Source: Kocuria rosea subsp. polaris (GTDB lineage Bacteria; Actinomycetota; Actinomycetes; Actinomycetales; Micrococcaceae). From it: 64,000 bases of DNA. Both the position numbers and the translations under genes were made by a program. Below, piece by piece: positions 15,622-24,428 of the stretch (within the stretch, counting starts at the first letter, position 1; each line of letters opens with the position of its first letter). The notes below the pieces were generated by a model, which made no database searches, had not been told where the DNA came from, and saw only the letters and a program-made list of their open reading frames with translations. The DNA lies in assembly GCF_001483755.1 (NCBI RefSeq), contig NZ_LQBK01000002.1:1-64000 (forward strand), read 5' to 3'.

Positions 15622-16829
15622 GCAGATTTTTACTCGTCACCTCCGATGTGACGTTCGAGCAGCGGGTGCAGACGGCCATTGCAGGCCGCGTCCCCGGTTC
15701 GGTCCAGACCGTCTACAACGTGCAGGTCCCGGACACCCCCGATGAACTGCTGCGCCGGGTGGTCGGTGAGTTGCCGGCGGTCCTCCTCCTGGGGCCCGGC
15801 GTGGACCCCAGCGACGCACTCCGACTGGCGTCCGTCTTCGACGTCCAGCACCCCGAGATCAGCCTGGTCCTCGTTGCGGAGGCCGATCCTACGCTGGCTA
15901 TGGCCGCCATGCGTTCGGGCGTCCGGGACATCCTCGAACCGCAGGCAGATGCTGACGTCATTCGTGTGCTGCTCGAACGGGCCTGCCACACCGCCGACAG
16001 TCGGCGTCGTGGGCTGGTGCCGGACCCGTCACTGGATGCTGCGCCGTCCCGTCTGGGCGGCCGGGTGATCGCGGTGACCTCGCCGAAGGGCGGGGTCGGC
16101 AAGACCACGGTGGCCACCAACCTGGCCATCGGCCTCGGCAAGCTGGCGCCCATGTCCACCGTCCTCGTGGACCTGGATGTGCAGTTCGGGGACGTCGCCG
16201 CGGTGCTCAACCTCACGCCCGAGCACACGCTCACCGACGCGGTGACGGGCGCGGCCGCGCAGGACACGATGGTCCTCAAGGCCTTCCTCAGCGTTCATCA
16301 CGCGTCCATCTACGCGCTCTGCACTCCGGAGTCACCGGCCGAGGCGGATCTGATCAACGCCGGCCAGATCGGGCACATGCTGGAGCAGCTCGCGAGCGAG
16401 TTCCAGTTCGTAGTCGTCGACACGGCGCCTGGTCTCGGCGAGCACACGCTCGCTGCGCTGGAGGCGGCGACCGATGTCGTCTTCATCTCGGGCATGGATG
16501 TGCCCGGCGTCCGCGGGCTCCGCAAGGAGGTCGACGTCCTCACCGAGCTGCAGATGCTCCCCGGTTCCCGCCACATCGTGGTCAACATGGCGGATCGTGC
16601 CAGTGGACTGAGCGTCCAGGACATCGAGGCGACTGTTCGGACCCCGGTGGACGTGGTGGTGCCCCGCTCCAAGGCGGTGACCTACTCCACCAACAAGGGG
16701 GAGCCGATCCTGCAAGAGGCATCTCGCGACAAGGCCGCCAAGGCTCTCAACCAGCTCGTGGCCCGCTTCGACCCCGCTCGTTCCACCACGCCCCGCAAGG
16801 CCGTGCATCGACGGGCGGTGCTCCAGTGA
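15618..16829 (+). CDS. cpaE: Pilus localization ATPase CpaE/TadZ
   Basis: A 403-residue cytoplasmic protein. Residues 1-120 form a receiver-like domain, and the C-terminal part is a MinD/ParA ATPase with the deviant Walker A motif SPKGGVGKTT near residue 155 and the switch segment VLVDLDVQFGDVAAVLNL. TadZ proteins mark the assembly site at the pole. Start ATG 15618 overlaps the cpaB stop (ATGA). Unlike the paralogue at 53028, both lysines of the nucleotide-binding motif are present. Confidence 0.92.
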   Translation: MSRFLLVTSDVTFEQRVQTAIAGRVPGSVQTVYNVQVPDTPDELLRRVVGELPAVLLLGPGVDPSDALRLASVFDVQHPEISLVLVAEADPTLAMAAMRSGVRDILEPQADADVIRVLLERACHTADSRRRGLVPDPSLDAAPSRLGGRVIAVTSPKGGVGKTTVATNLAIGLGKLAPMSTVLVDLDVQFGDVAAVLNLTPEHTLTDAVTGAAAQDTMVLKAFLSVHHASIYALCTPESPAEADLINAGQIGHMLEQLASEFQFVVVDTAPGLGEHTLAALEAATDVVFISGMDVPGVRGLRKEVDVLTELQMLPGSRHIVVNMADRASGLSVQDIEATVRTPVDVVVPRSKAVTYSTNKGEPILQEASRDKAAKALNQLVARFDPARSTTPRKAVHRRAVLQ

Positions 16830-18280
16830 AGCTCTCGCAACGCCTGGACGCCGCTCGCGGAGTCACAACTCCGCCAGTTCCCGAGCCCGTCCTAGATAAC
16901 CTAGAGGCAGAGGACGAGACCGAGGACTTCGTGTCGACCTTCGTCGTGGAGACTGGCTCTGCCCCGATAGCGGTGGCCTCTGCGTCCGACGCCCTCGGCG
17001 CGCTCAAGGACCGTGTGGCCGAGGCACTGTTCGAGCGCATCGGCAGTCGGCTCAACGATTCAGGACTGACCGAGGCCTCCCTGCAGGTGTACGCCCGGGA
17101 GGAGCTCACCCAGATCGTCGACGCCGAGCGGGTGCCGCTCACCACTGAGGAGCGACAGCGCCTGGTCCGGGAAATCAGCGACGACGTGCTCGGTTTCGGG
17201 CCGCTGCAACGGTTCCTGGACGACGACTCCGTCACGGAGATCATGGTCAACGGGCCGGACCACATCTTCATCGAGCAGGGCGGTCGGGTCGGCCTCAGCA
17301 AAGCCCAGTTCAAGTCCGAGGAGCACCTCCGGCAGGTCATCGAGAAGATCGTCTCCAAGGTGGGACGCCGCATCGACGAGTCCTCGCCGCTGGTGGACGC
17401 CCGTCTGGAGGACGGCTCCCGCGTCAACGCCGTCATTCCGCCGCTGGCGGTCAACGGCTCGTCGCTCACCATCCGCAAGTTCGCCGCCGACCCGCTCAAG
17501 GTCGCCGACCTCGTGCGGTTCGGGTCGATGTCCCCCGAGATGGCGGAACTGCTGAACGCCTGCGTCAAGGCGCACCTGAACATTCTCATCTCGGGAGGCA
17601 CGGGCACGGGCAAGACCACCCTGCTCAACGTGATGTCCTCGTTCATTCCGCACGACGAGCGGATCATCACCATTGAGGATGCCGTCGAGCTGCAGCTCCA
17701 GCAAGAGCACGTGGTGCGGCTCGAGAGCCGTCCCGCGAACATCGAGGGCAAGGGCGAGATCAGCATCCGCGACCTCGTCAAGAACTCACTGCGCATGCGC
17801 CCGGACCGGATCGTCGTGGGTGAGTGCCGTGGTGGCGAGGCGCTCGACATGCTCCAGGCCATGAACACCGGTCATGACGGGTCGCTGTCCACCATCCACG
17901 CGAACTCGCCGCGGGACGTCATCGCACGCCTGGAGACGCTCGTGCTCATGGCTGGTATGGACCTTCCCCTGCGTGCTGTGCGTGAACAGATCGCCTCGGC
18001 CATCGATGTCGTGGTCCAGCTGACGCGACTGCGCGACGGCACCCGGCGCGTTACCCACATCACCGAGGTGCAGGGCATGGAGGGTGAGATTGTCACTCTT
18101 CAGGACGCCTTCGTCTTCGACTACAGCGCTGGCGTGGACGCCAACGGACGGTTCCTGGGCAAGGCGATCCCCACCGGTGTGCGCCCCCGGTTCGTCGACC
18201 GCTTCGAGGATTTCGGCATCCATGTCTCGCCCAAGGTCTTCGAGGCACCGCCGGCACCGACACCGGGGAGGGTGCGCTGA
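16826..18280 (+). CDS. cpaF: Tad secretion ATPase CpaF/TadA
   Basis: A 484-residue hexameric secretion ATPase that powers pilus assembly and retraction. Walker A ISGGTGTGKTTLL lies at about residues 254-266, the Asp box IITIEDAVELQLQQEH follows, and Walker B/His box VVGECRGGEALDMLQAMNTG with STIHANSPRD starts near residue 330. The N-terminal domain contains the GFGPLQRFLDDDSVTEIMVNGP segment typical of CpaF (key residues GPL-DDSVTEIMVN). The GTG start overlaps the cpaE stop. It differs from the second-locus ATPase by about 80 extra N-terminal residues. Confidence 0.95.
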   Translation: MKLSQRLDAARGVTTPPVPEPVLDNLEAEDETEDFVSTFVVETGSAPIAVASASDALGALKDRVAEALFERIGSRLNDSGLTEASLQVYAREELTQIVDAERVPLTTEERQRLVREISDDVLGFGPLQRFLDDDSVTEIMVNGPDHIFIEQGGRVGLSKAQFKSEEHLRQVIEKIVSKVGRRIDESSPLVDARLEDGSRVNAVIPPLAVNGSSLTIRKFAADPLKVADLVRFGSMSPEMAELLNACVKAHLNILISGGTGTGKTTLLNVMSSFIPHDERIITIEDAVELQLQQEHVVRLESRPANIEGKGEISIRDLVKNSLRMRPDRIVVGECRGGEALDMLQAMNTGHDGSLSTIHANSPRDVIARLETLVLMAGMDLPLRAVREQIASAIDVVVQLTRLRDGTRRVTHITEVQGMEGEIVTLQDAFVFDYSAGVDANGRFLGKAIPTGVRPRFVDRFEDFGIHVSPKVFEAPPAPTPGRVR

Positions 18281-19218
18281 TGGTCGTCGTGCTCGGAACC
18301 GTCCTGTGCCTGGTGGCCGTCCTGCTGCTGCTGTTCATCACCTTCAGCGACTCCACCCCTCGGCTGCCGGTGCACCGTCGACGGCCGCCACGCGTCGACG
18401 AGGCTCCGCCGTCCGTGCTCAGTCGCGTCACCGGCATCACCACCAGTGCAATCACCGACACGCTCAACCGCCATGGGTGGACCCGGTCGATCGCGGATGC
18501 TCTGGACCGGGCCGGGATCCGCATGTCACCAGCGGACTTCCTGGTGCTCGTCGGCATGGCGGGGTTGGTGGCCGGTCTGCTGGGTTTCCTGACCGGTGGG
18601 CCGGTGCTCGCGCTGCTGGCTCTCGTCCTGGCACCGGTGGGAGCGAAGATCTTCCTGTCCGTCGCTGTGGGCCGCCGGCAGAAGGCCTTTGCAGACCAGC
18701 TGGACGACACCCTGCAACTTTTCGCGGGCAGCCTCCGCGCCGGCCACAGTCTCCTTCGCGCCGTCGACGCCGTCTCGCGAGAGGCGCAGGCGCCGACAAC
18801 CGCGGAACTCGCCCGGGTGGTCAACCAGACCCGTCTCGGCCGCGATCTCAACTCGGCCCTCAACGAGACGGCAGAACGGATGGCCAGCGAGGACTTCAGT
18901 TGGGTGTCTCAGGCCATCGGCATCCACCGTGAGGTGGGTGGTGACCTCGCCGAGGTGCTCGACCAGGTCGGTCACACCATCCGGGAGCGCAACCAGATCC
19001 GACGCCAGGTCAGGGCATTGAGCGCCGAAGGGAAGATGTCCGCCTACATCCTCATCGCCCTTCCCATCATCATTCCCGGAATCATGACCGTGATGAACCC
19101 CGCATTCATCCGGCCTCTGTTCGAGAGCGTCATCGGCTACGGCATTCTCTTCCTGGCCTTCACCATGCTGACCGTGGGCGCACTGTGGATGCGCAAGATC
19201 GTCAGCTTCAAGTTCTGA
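18280..19218 (+). CDS. tadB: Tad pilus inner-membrane platform protein TadB
   Basis: A 312-residue protein of the type II secretion F (GspF-like) family. Membrane segments lie near residues 1-22, 88-130 and 260-305; the cytoplasmic GspF domain between them contains LDDTLQLFAGSLRAGHSLLRAVDAVSREA (key residues LR-G-SLLRA) and AIGIHREVGGDLAEVLDQV. TadB forms the membrane platform with TadC and contacts the CpaF ATPase. The ATG shares one base with the stop of cpaF. Confidence 0.93.
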   Translation: MVVVLGTVLCLVAVLLLLFITFSDSTPRLPVHRRRPPRVDEAPPSVLSRVTGITTSAITDTLNRHGWTRSIADALDRAGIRMSPADFLVLVGMAGLVAGLLGFLTGGPVLALLALVLAPVGAKIFLSVAVGRRQKAFADQLDDTLQLFAGSLRAGHSLLRAVDAVSREAQAPTTAELARVVNQTRLGRDLNSALNETAERMASEDFSWVSQAIGIHREVGGDLAEVLDQVGHTIRERNQIRRQVRALSAEGKMSAYILIALPIIIPGIMTVMNPAFIRPLFESVIGYGILFLAFTMLTVGALWMRKIVSFKF

Positions 19219-19254
19219 TCCCGACCGTTCCGTCCGAGTTCCAGGAGAGAATCC

Positions 19255-20130
19255 GTGGCCCCGACACTCACCCTCGCCGCAGTGGCCTCCGGCGCGGCCC
19301 TGGCCCTGGCACTGTGGGCGGTGTTCAGTACCGCCGGCGCCTCCGTCCGTCAGGTACGGGACAACCTGACTCGTGGCTTTGCCGCCGAGGTGACCGCTGC
19401 TGGTGGGCCTGTTCGGCCCTCCTTCGGCAGTCTGCAGCGCCTGACGACGGCGAAGGGCGCGGCGCGGCTGGACCGGTTGCACGCCCTCGCCGGGCGACCG
19501 GCGGCGTGGCCCCTCTCGCGACTGCTCGTCGCCAAGCCGCTCCTGGCGGGCGTCGGTGCGCTCCTGGGACTGCTTCTCTTGGCCGGCAATGCTGGGGGTC
19601 GGATGCTCGCCCTTGCGATCGTGGTCACGGCGGTCGCGTACTTCGTCCCCGACCTGCTTCTCTACAGCCGGGGTATCGAGCGGCAACGGGCCATCGGGCT
19701 GGAACTGCCCGACACACTGGACCAGATGATGATCGCGGTCGAGGCCGGCCTCGGTTTCGAGTCCGCGATGTCCCGGGCGGGAGAGAACGGCAAGGGTCCG
19801 CTGGCCGAAGAGCTCCAGCGCACCCTCGGAGACATGCGCGTCGGGATGCCCCGCAAGGACGCCTATCTCGCGCTGGAGGAGCGGACCAACGTGCCGGACC
19901 TCCGCAGCTTCACCCGCGCCGTTGTCCAGGCCGACGCCTACGGCATCTCGATCAGCTCGGTCCTCCGGACTCAGGCGGCGGAGATGCGCATGAAGCGCAA
20001 GCAGCGTGCGGAGGAGCAGGCCATGAAGATCCCCGTGAAGATCACCGTTCCGCTTATGCTGCTCATCCTGCCGGTGCTCCTCCTGATGATCATGGGCCCC
20101 GTGGTGCTCACGGCAATGAAGCAGTTCTGA
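19255..20130 (+). CDS. tadC: Tad pilus inner-membrane platform protein TadC
   Basis: A 291-residue GspF-family membrane protein paired with TadB. Membrane segments are near residues 3-22, 97-140 and 262-288. The cytoplasmic domain has LPDTLDQMMIAVEAGLGFESAMSRAG (key residues LPD-LD-M-ie-G-GfesA) and SSVLRTQAAEMRMKRKQRAEEQAMK, both typical for TadC. GTG 19255 follows CCAGGAGAGAATCC. It is the last gene of the first Tad locus; no clear terminator follows. Confidence 0.93.
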   Translation: MAPTLTLAAVASGAALALALWAVFSTAGASVRQVRDNLTRGFAAEVTAAGGPVRPSFGSLQRLTTAKGAARLDRLHALAGRPAAWPLSRLLVAKPLLAGVGALLGLLLLAGNAGGRMLALAIVVTAVAYFVPDLLLYSRGIERQRAIGLELPDTLDQMMIAVEAGLGFESAMSRAGENGKGPLAEELQRTLGDMRVGMPRKDAYLALEERTNVPDLRSFTRAVVQADAYGISISSVLRTQAAEMRMKRKQRAEEQAMKIPVKITVPLMLLILPVLLLMIMGPVVLTAMKQF

Positions 20131-20259
20131 CGCAACCGCTACGAGACCTGGCAGACCTACGATGTTCCGGGATCGTGCTCGTCGTTCTTTGGGTGAATAG
20201 CCCCATCGCATCAGCGTTATTGCGAAGACACCCACCCGAGCCGTGCCTAGAATTTGCTG

Positions 20260-20622
20260 ATGAGCTACGACCTGCACCTCACCAGAGCTAGTGACTGGTC
20301 AGAAGCCCCCGTGCATCCGATCACCTCGATCGAGCTGGTCGCTGCCTGCCACCAGGTGGGCCTTGCTCTCCGTCCAGACGGTGCGGACGCATTCCAGCTG
20401 GGGCGTTCCATGTCAGGGGAGGAGGTTGCGGACCTGATCTCAGCCCACGTTGTCGAAGGCCAGATCACTCTTACGCCTTTCCCACCGGATCAGGATGTAG
20501 CAGATCGGGTGACGCGACTCGCGGGCATCTTGAATGCTCAGATGCAGGGCGACGACGGTGAAATCTACGAGTGTGCTCCTGTTCTGCGTCCCGGACGCCG
20601 ACGGCTCTGGCGGCGCCAGTAG
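20260..20622 (+). CDS. Hypothetical protein, MSYDLHLTR start
   Basis: A 120-residue soluble protein beginning MSYDLHLTRASDWSEAP. I do not recognise a named family. No membrane segment or signal peptide is visible, and the C-terminus is Arg-rich (RPGRRRLWRRQ). The ATG at 20260 is preceded by an in-frame TTG at 20254. Base composition is lower in G+C than in flanking genes. It sits between the Tad locus and the tRNA-Pro gene on the opposite strand, in a 650-base stretch that is otherwise non-coding. Confidence 0.6.
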   Translation: MSYDLHLTRASDWSEAPVHPITSIELVAACHQVGLALRPDGADAFQLGRSMSGEEVADLISAHVVEGQITLTPFPPDQDVADRVTRLAGILNAQMQGDDGEIYECAPVLRPGRRRLWRRQ

Positions 20623-20725
20623 CGGACAGGGTCTGCCGGACCGACTCCTGTCTCCGTCATTCCGTCGGAAGCCTGCACTGCCCCGGAGCACGGACAGGCG
20701 GAGGTCTGGCCCCCGGGCATGACAA

Positions 20726-20759
20726 AAGGCCCGAACCCACATCCGTGGGTTCGGGCCTT
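20726..20759 (-). terminator. Rho-independent terminator of tRNA-Pro
   Basis: A perfect 15 bp stem with the loop ATCC (AAGGCCCGAACCCAC pairs with GTGGGTTCGGGCCTT). On the minus strand it is followed by TTTTG, and it starts 24 bases past the encoded CCA of tRNA-Pro, so it terminates that transcript. Confidence 0.9.
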
Positions 20760-20782
20760 GCCGATGTCCTGAGACATCACAT

Positions 20783-20859
20783 TGGTCGGGATGACAGGAT
20801 TTGAACCTGCGACCTCGTCGTCCCGAACGACGCGCGCTACCAAGCTGCGCCACATCCCG
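20783..20859 (-). tRNA. tRNA-Pro (anticodon CGG)
   Basis: On the minus strand a complete cloverleaf starts CGGGATG at 20859. The acceptor arms CGGGATG/CATCCCG pair perfectly. The D arm contains GCGCAGCTTGGTAGCGC; the anticodon arm is CGTCG-TTCGGGA-CGACG, giving anticodon CGG (reads CCG, proline). The T arm has GGTTCGAATCC. The discriminator is A, and CCA is encoded at 20783-20785. A TATGAT box at 20895-20900 lies about 36 bases upstream and may be the -10 element. Nearest genes are the hypothetical protein at 20260 and the first peptidase copy at 21093. Confidence 0.97.
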
Positions 20860-21092
20860 TGAAGCGTCCGGCCTCGACCGGAAACAACTGCTTCATCATA
20901 GCCATCCCGTCCCGCGCGTGGGAAATCGAGGCCTCGCGGCCGTGTTGCACCGGAGCACGAGATCCTTCCGCGGACCGTTGACCGGGAGGCCGGCCCGTGC
21001 TTGCCTGAGCACAGAGCACCGTCGGTTCACGGGAGGGCGTCAGGGGACGTCCGGTCCGGGCAGGCACGGCGCCGTGTCCCGGGGGAGGGGCC

Positions 21093-22323
21093 GTGGATCG
21101 ACGAGCGTCCAGCACAGGGCTCGTCCTGGCCGCGCCGGCGGCGGTCCTATTGCTGACCGCCAGTGGCTCCGCCGCGGCCCTTCCGGCAGGGCGCGACGGC
21201 GCCGCCACGACGGAGGAGATCACCCGGGCCGTCACCGCCGAGCAGCTGGAGGGCCACCTGCGGGCCTTCCAGGACGCCGCGGACGCCCACGGTGGCAACC
21301 GCGCCGTCGGCACCGCCGGCTACCGGGCGAGTGTCGACCACGTCGTCGAGCGGCTGCGGGCCGCCGGCTATCACCCCCGGGTGCAGGTCTTCACGGTCCC
21401 GTACGACGACGAGCATGACCACGGGTACGGCGGGGACGCGGCCACGGGCCCTCGTGTCACGTACAACGTCCTGGCGGACACGGCCACGGGGGACCCGGCC
21501 GGCACCGTGGATGCTCGGTGCGCACCTGGACAGCGTGCGGGAGAGCCCCGGTCTCAACGACAACGGCTCCGGCGCCGCGGGCGTCCTCGCCGTCGCCGAG
21601 GCCCTGGCCGGCACCGACACGCGGAACAGGGTGCGCTTCGCCTGGTGGGGTGCGGAGGAGGTCGACTACAACGGTGCCGACCACTACGTCTCCGACCTCC
21701 GGGCCAACGACCCCGCGGCGTTGGACGACATCGCGCTGTACCTGAACCTCGACATGATCGGCTCTCCGAACTACGGGCGCTTCGTCTACGACGGCGACAC
21801 GTCCGGGGGCGGCCGGCACGACGACTCCGTCGAGGCCCCGGCCGGGTCGGAGGCCATCGAGGTGGCGTTCAGGGGCTACTTCGAGTCCGTGGCGATGGCC
21901 GCGGAGGAGGTGCCGCTCGACGACGGGAGCGACCACCTCGTGTTCGCCGAGGCCGGGATCCCCGCGGGCGGGCTCTTCACCGGCGACACGGGCGAGAAGA
22001 CGCGGCAGCAGGCGGAGCGGTACGGCGGCGAGGCCGGCGCGGACTACGACCCCTGCTACCACTCCGCCTGCGACGACATGGACAACGTCGACCTCCAGGT
22101 CCTCGAGGAGATGAGCGACGCCACGGCCGCGGTCGTCCTGGGCTTCGCGTCGTCCACGATCGACGACGGGGCGCCGCTGCGTCCCCCGGACGGGTGGCCT
22201 CGCCGCAGCGCGCTCGAGGAGCTCCGGCCGGTGCTCACGGCCCTCGTGGTCCTGGGCGTGGTCGCCGCGGTGGCCGGCGGGGTGGTGGTCGCCGCGCGGC
22301 GCGGCGCCCGCGTGCGCCGGTGA
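21093..22323 (+). pseudogene. M28 metallopeptidase copy A, frameshifted, membrane-anchored
   Basis: First of four tandem M28 aminopeptidase-like genes. From GTG 21093 (GGGGGAGGGG upstream) the frame encodes a signal peptide and the N-terminal domain up to ATGDPAGTV near 21509. The rest, starting MLGAHLDSVRESPGLNDNG, continues in another frame to 22323. Removing one G from GTGGATG at 21506-21512 restores the paralogue sequence TVMxGAHLD. Metal ligands are all kept: HLD, LNDN, GAEE, NLDMIGS and CYHSACDD. Copy A lacks the PA domain inserted in copies B-D and ends in a membrane segment with a basic tail (VLTALVVLGVVAAVAGGVV then RRGARVRR), so it would be surface-anchored. Whether the shift is real cannot be decided here. 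Confidence 0.75.
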
Positions 22324-22480
22324 GCCCGGGCGACCAGGGCTGTGGGGCGATCAGTGGACAAAAGTTATTGACTGCCCAGTAACCCATTTGTGAGCATAAG
22401 CAAATCCGAGTCATCCCTCGATGACTGTGAACCGCGTCACGGCCGGGTCACCTCCCGGCCGCCGCTCACCTGGAGGTTCC

Positions 22481-24070
22481 ATGCCCGTCCGCACGCCCAG
22501 TCACTGGATCACCTCGGCCGCCCTGGCCGGCGCCCTGACCCTCACGGCGACCAGTGCCGTCGCGGCCCCCACCCGCGACAACAGCAACAACAACACCACC
22601 CACAAGATCACCCAGGCCGTCTCCCAGCAGAAGCTCGTGCAGCACCTGAGCGCCTTCCAAACAATCGCGGAGGCCAACGACGGCAACCGCGCCTCGGGCA
22701 CCTCCGGCTACCAGGCCAGCGTCGACTACGTCGTCCAGAAGCTGCAGGCCGCCGGCTACACCCCGGAGGTCCAGGAGTTCACCTTCCCGTACTTCCAGGA
22801 GGTCAGCCCGGCCACGGTCAGCGCGGACGGCACGCAGCTCGCCGCCGAGGACGTCGCCGTGATGACCTACTCCGGCACCGGATCGGTCACCGCCCCGGTC
22901 CAGGCCGTGGACACCGACGGCACCGCGGGCGCCTCGACCAGCGGCTGCGAGGCCGCGGACTTCGCGGACTTCGTGCCGGGCAGCGTCGCCCTGATCCAGC
23001 GGGGCGCCTGCTCCTTCGCGGTCAAGGCCGCCAACGCGGAGGCCGCCGGCGCGAGCGCCGTGCTGATCTTCAACAGCGGGGCGCCCGGCAGCGAGGGACT
23101 CCTCAACGGCACCCTCGGATCCCCGGAGGCGACCACCCTGACGACGGTGGGGCTCAGCCACCAGGCCGGCGTGGACCTGCTGGACGCCACGGAGGTCACG
23201 GTCACCACGGACACCGTCTCGGCGACCCGCACCACCTACAACGTCCTCGCCGAGACCGGCACGGGCGACCCCGGGAACACGGTGGTGGTCGGCGCGCACC
23301 TGGACGGCGTGCTCGAGGGCGCCGGCATCAGCGACAACGGCACCGGGTCGGCGGGCATCCTCGCCATCGCGGAGGCCATGGCCAAGACGAAGACCGAGAA
23401 CAACGTCCGCTTCGCCTGGTGGGGCGCGGAGGAGCTCGGCCTGCTGGGCGCCGAGCACTACGTGGCCGATCTGCAGGCGAACGACCCCGGCGCGCTCGAG
23501 GACATCGCGCTGTATCTGAACTTCGACATGATCGGGTCCCCGAACTACGGGCGCTTCGTCTACGACGGCGACGCCTCGACCTTCGACCCCGGTGACACGA
23601 ACGTCCCCGCGGGCTCCGGTGCGATCGAGGCGGCGTTCCACGAGCACTTCGCCTCCGTGGGGCTGGCCTCGGGCGAGACCGAGTTCAGCGGCCGCAGCGA
23701 CTACGGGCCCTTCATCGAGGTCGGCGTGCCCTCCGGCGGTCTGTTCACGGGCGCCGAGGGCGTGAAGACCGAGGAGCAGGCCGCGCTGTTCGGCGGCCAG
23801 GCGGGCGTCGCCTACGACTCCTGCTACCACTCCGCGTGCGACGACATCACGAACGTCGACCTCCAGGGCATGGAGGAGATGTCCGACGCCGCCGCCGCCG
23901 TCGTCCTCCGGTACGCGATGTCCACGCACGACGTCAACGGCGAGGGCGAACCCTACAAGCAGAAGGGCAAGGGCGCCGTCGGCCACCCCAAGGGCCACGA
24001 CCGCGGCCACGGCCCGCACTCCGAGCACGGTCGCGGCCACGGCCACGGCCACGACAAGGCGGCCGCCTGA
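22481..24070 (+). CDS. Secreted M28 zinc metallopeptidase copy B, His-rich tail
   Basis: A 529-residue exported aminopeptidase-like enzyme, intact. Residues 1-29 form a signal peptide ending AVA-AP. A PA (protease-associated) domain spans about 130-230. The two-zinc catalytic domain has ligands H273 (GAHLDG), D285 (SDNG), EE near 317 (WWGAEELG), D349 (NFDMIGS) and H450 (CYHSACDD). The C-terminus (about 500-529) is rich in His and Gly, with HGRGHGHGHDKAAA, and may bind metal. ATG 22481 follows TGGAGG; an upstream in-frame start at 22421 would add 20 residues before the signal peptide and is unlikely. Confidence 0.9.
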   Translation: MPVRTPSHWITSAALAGALTLTATSAVAAPTRDNSNNNTTHKITQAVSQQKLVQHLSAFQTIAEANDGNRASGTSGYQASVDYVVQKLQAAGYTPEVQEFTFPYFQEVSPATVSADGTQLAAEDVAVMTYSGTGSVTAPVQAVDTDGTAGASTSGCEAADFADFVPGSVALIQRGACSFAVKAANAEAAGASAVLIFNSGAPGSEGLLNGTLGSPEATTLTTVGLSHQAGVDLLDATEVTVTTDTVSATRTTYNVLAETGTGDPGNTVVVGAHLDGVLEGAGISDNGTGSAGILAIAEAMAKTKTENNVRFAWWGAEELGLLGAEHYVADLQANDPGALEDIALYLNFDMIGSPNYGRFVYDGDASTFDPGDTNVPAGSGAIEAAFHEHFASVGLASGETEFSGRSDYGPFIEVGVPSGGLFTGAEGVKTEEQAALFGGQAGVAYDSCYHSACDDITNVDLQGMEEMSDAAAAVVLRYAMSTHDVNGEGEPYKQKGKGAVGHPKGHDRGHGPHSEHGRGHGHGHDKAAA

Positions 24071-24094
24071 CGGCTCCCGCGCACGGATGCTCCA

Positions 24095-24133
24095 CGGCCC
24101 CGCCCCCGGCAATTCGCGCCGGGGGCGGGGCCG
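24095..24133 (+). terminator. Hairpin after peptidase copy B
   Basis: A perfect 16 bp stem, CGGCCCCGCCCCCGGC and its complement, around the 7-base loop AATTCGC, 24 bases after the stop. No T run follows. A related hairpin is found after copy C at 25945-25982, showing that the duplicated unit includes intergenic DNA. Confidence 0.7.
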
Positions 24134-24266
24134 CTCCGTCCGCCACAATCCGTCCGGTCGTTGTGCCGCCGACCGGCAGCTGGGATTCTGTGCACATCGC
24201 TCCATCAGCTCGATGAAGCCGCTGTCCGGGTCGAGCCCCCGATCGGCCCCTGCCGAGGGAGATCCC

Positions 24267-24428
24267 ATGCGCCACCGCACCCATCACCACCGGACCGTGG
24301 CCGCCGCAGCGGCCTGCACACCGTTCAGCACCGGCGCCGAGCGCGCCGGACTCCCGATCGCCGGCGCCCCGACGAACGACGACGTGGCCGCCGCCGCAGC
24401 GCCGACCGCCGCGGAGTGGTCCCGGTGA
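24267..24428 (+). other. Displaced signal-peptide ORF of peptidase copy C
   Basis: A 53-codon frame (MRHRTHHHRTVAAAAAC start) aligns in position and sequence with the signal peptide of copy D (MPHRTPRRWTVAAALAG) and has GAGGGAGATCCC upstream. It stops at 24428, overlapping the GTG at 24425 of the peptidase body. Adding one G at about 24416 fuses PTAAE to VVPVTAAEVPSDK and joins the two into a full precursor. The hydrophobic core is weak (AAAAAC), so this part may have decayed. Confidence 0.6.

Noticed and set aside
12037-20859. Tad locus next to tRNA-Pro as an integrated genomic island
   Set aside because: The tRNA 3' end faces the locus, but no integrase, relaxase or repeat of the tRNA 3' end was seen on the far side.
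22368-22400. TTGACT followed by CATAAG as promoter of peptidase copy B
   Set aside because: The spacing is about 21 bases, too long for a standard sigma-70-type promoter.
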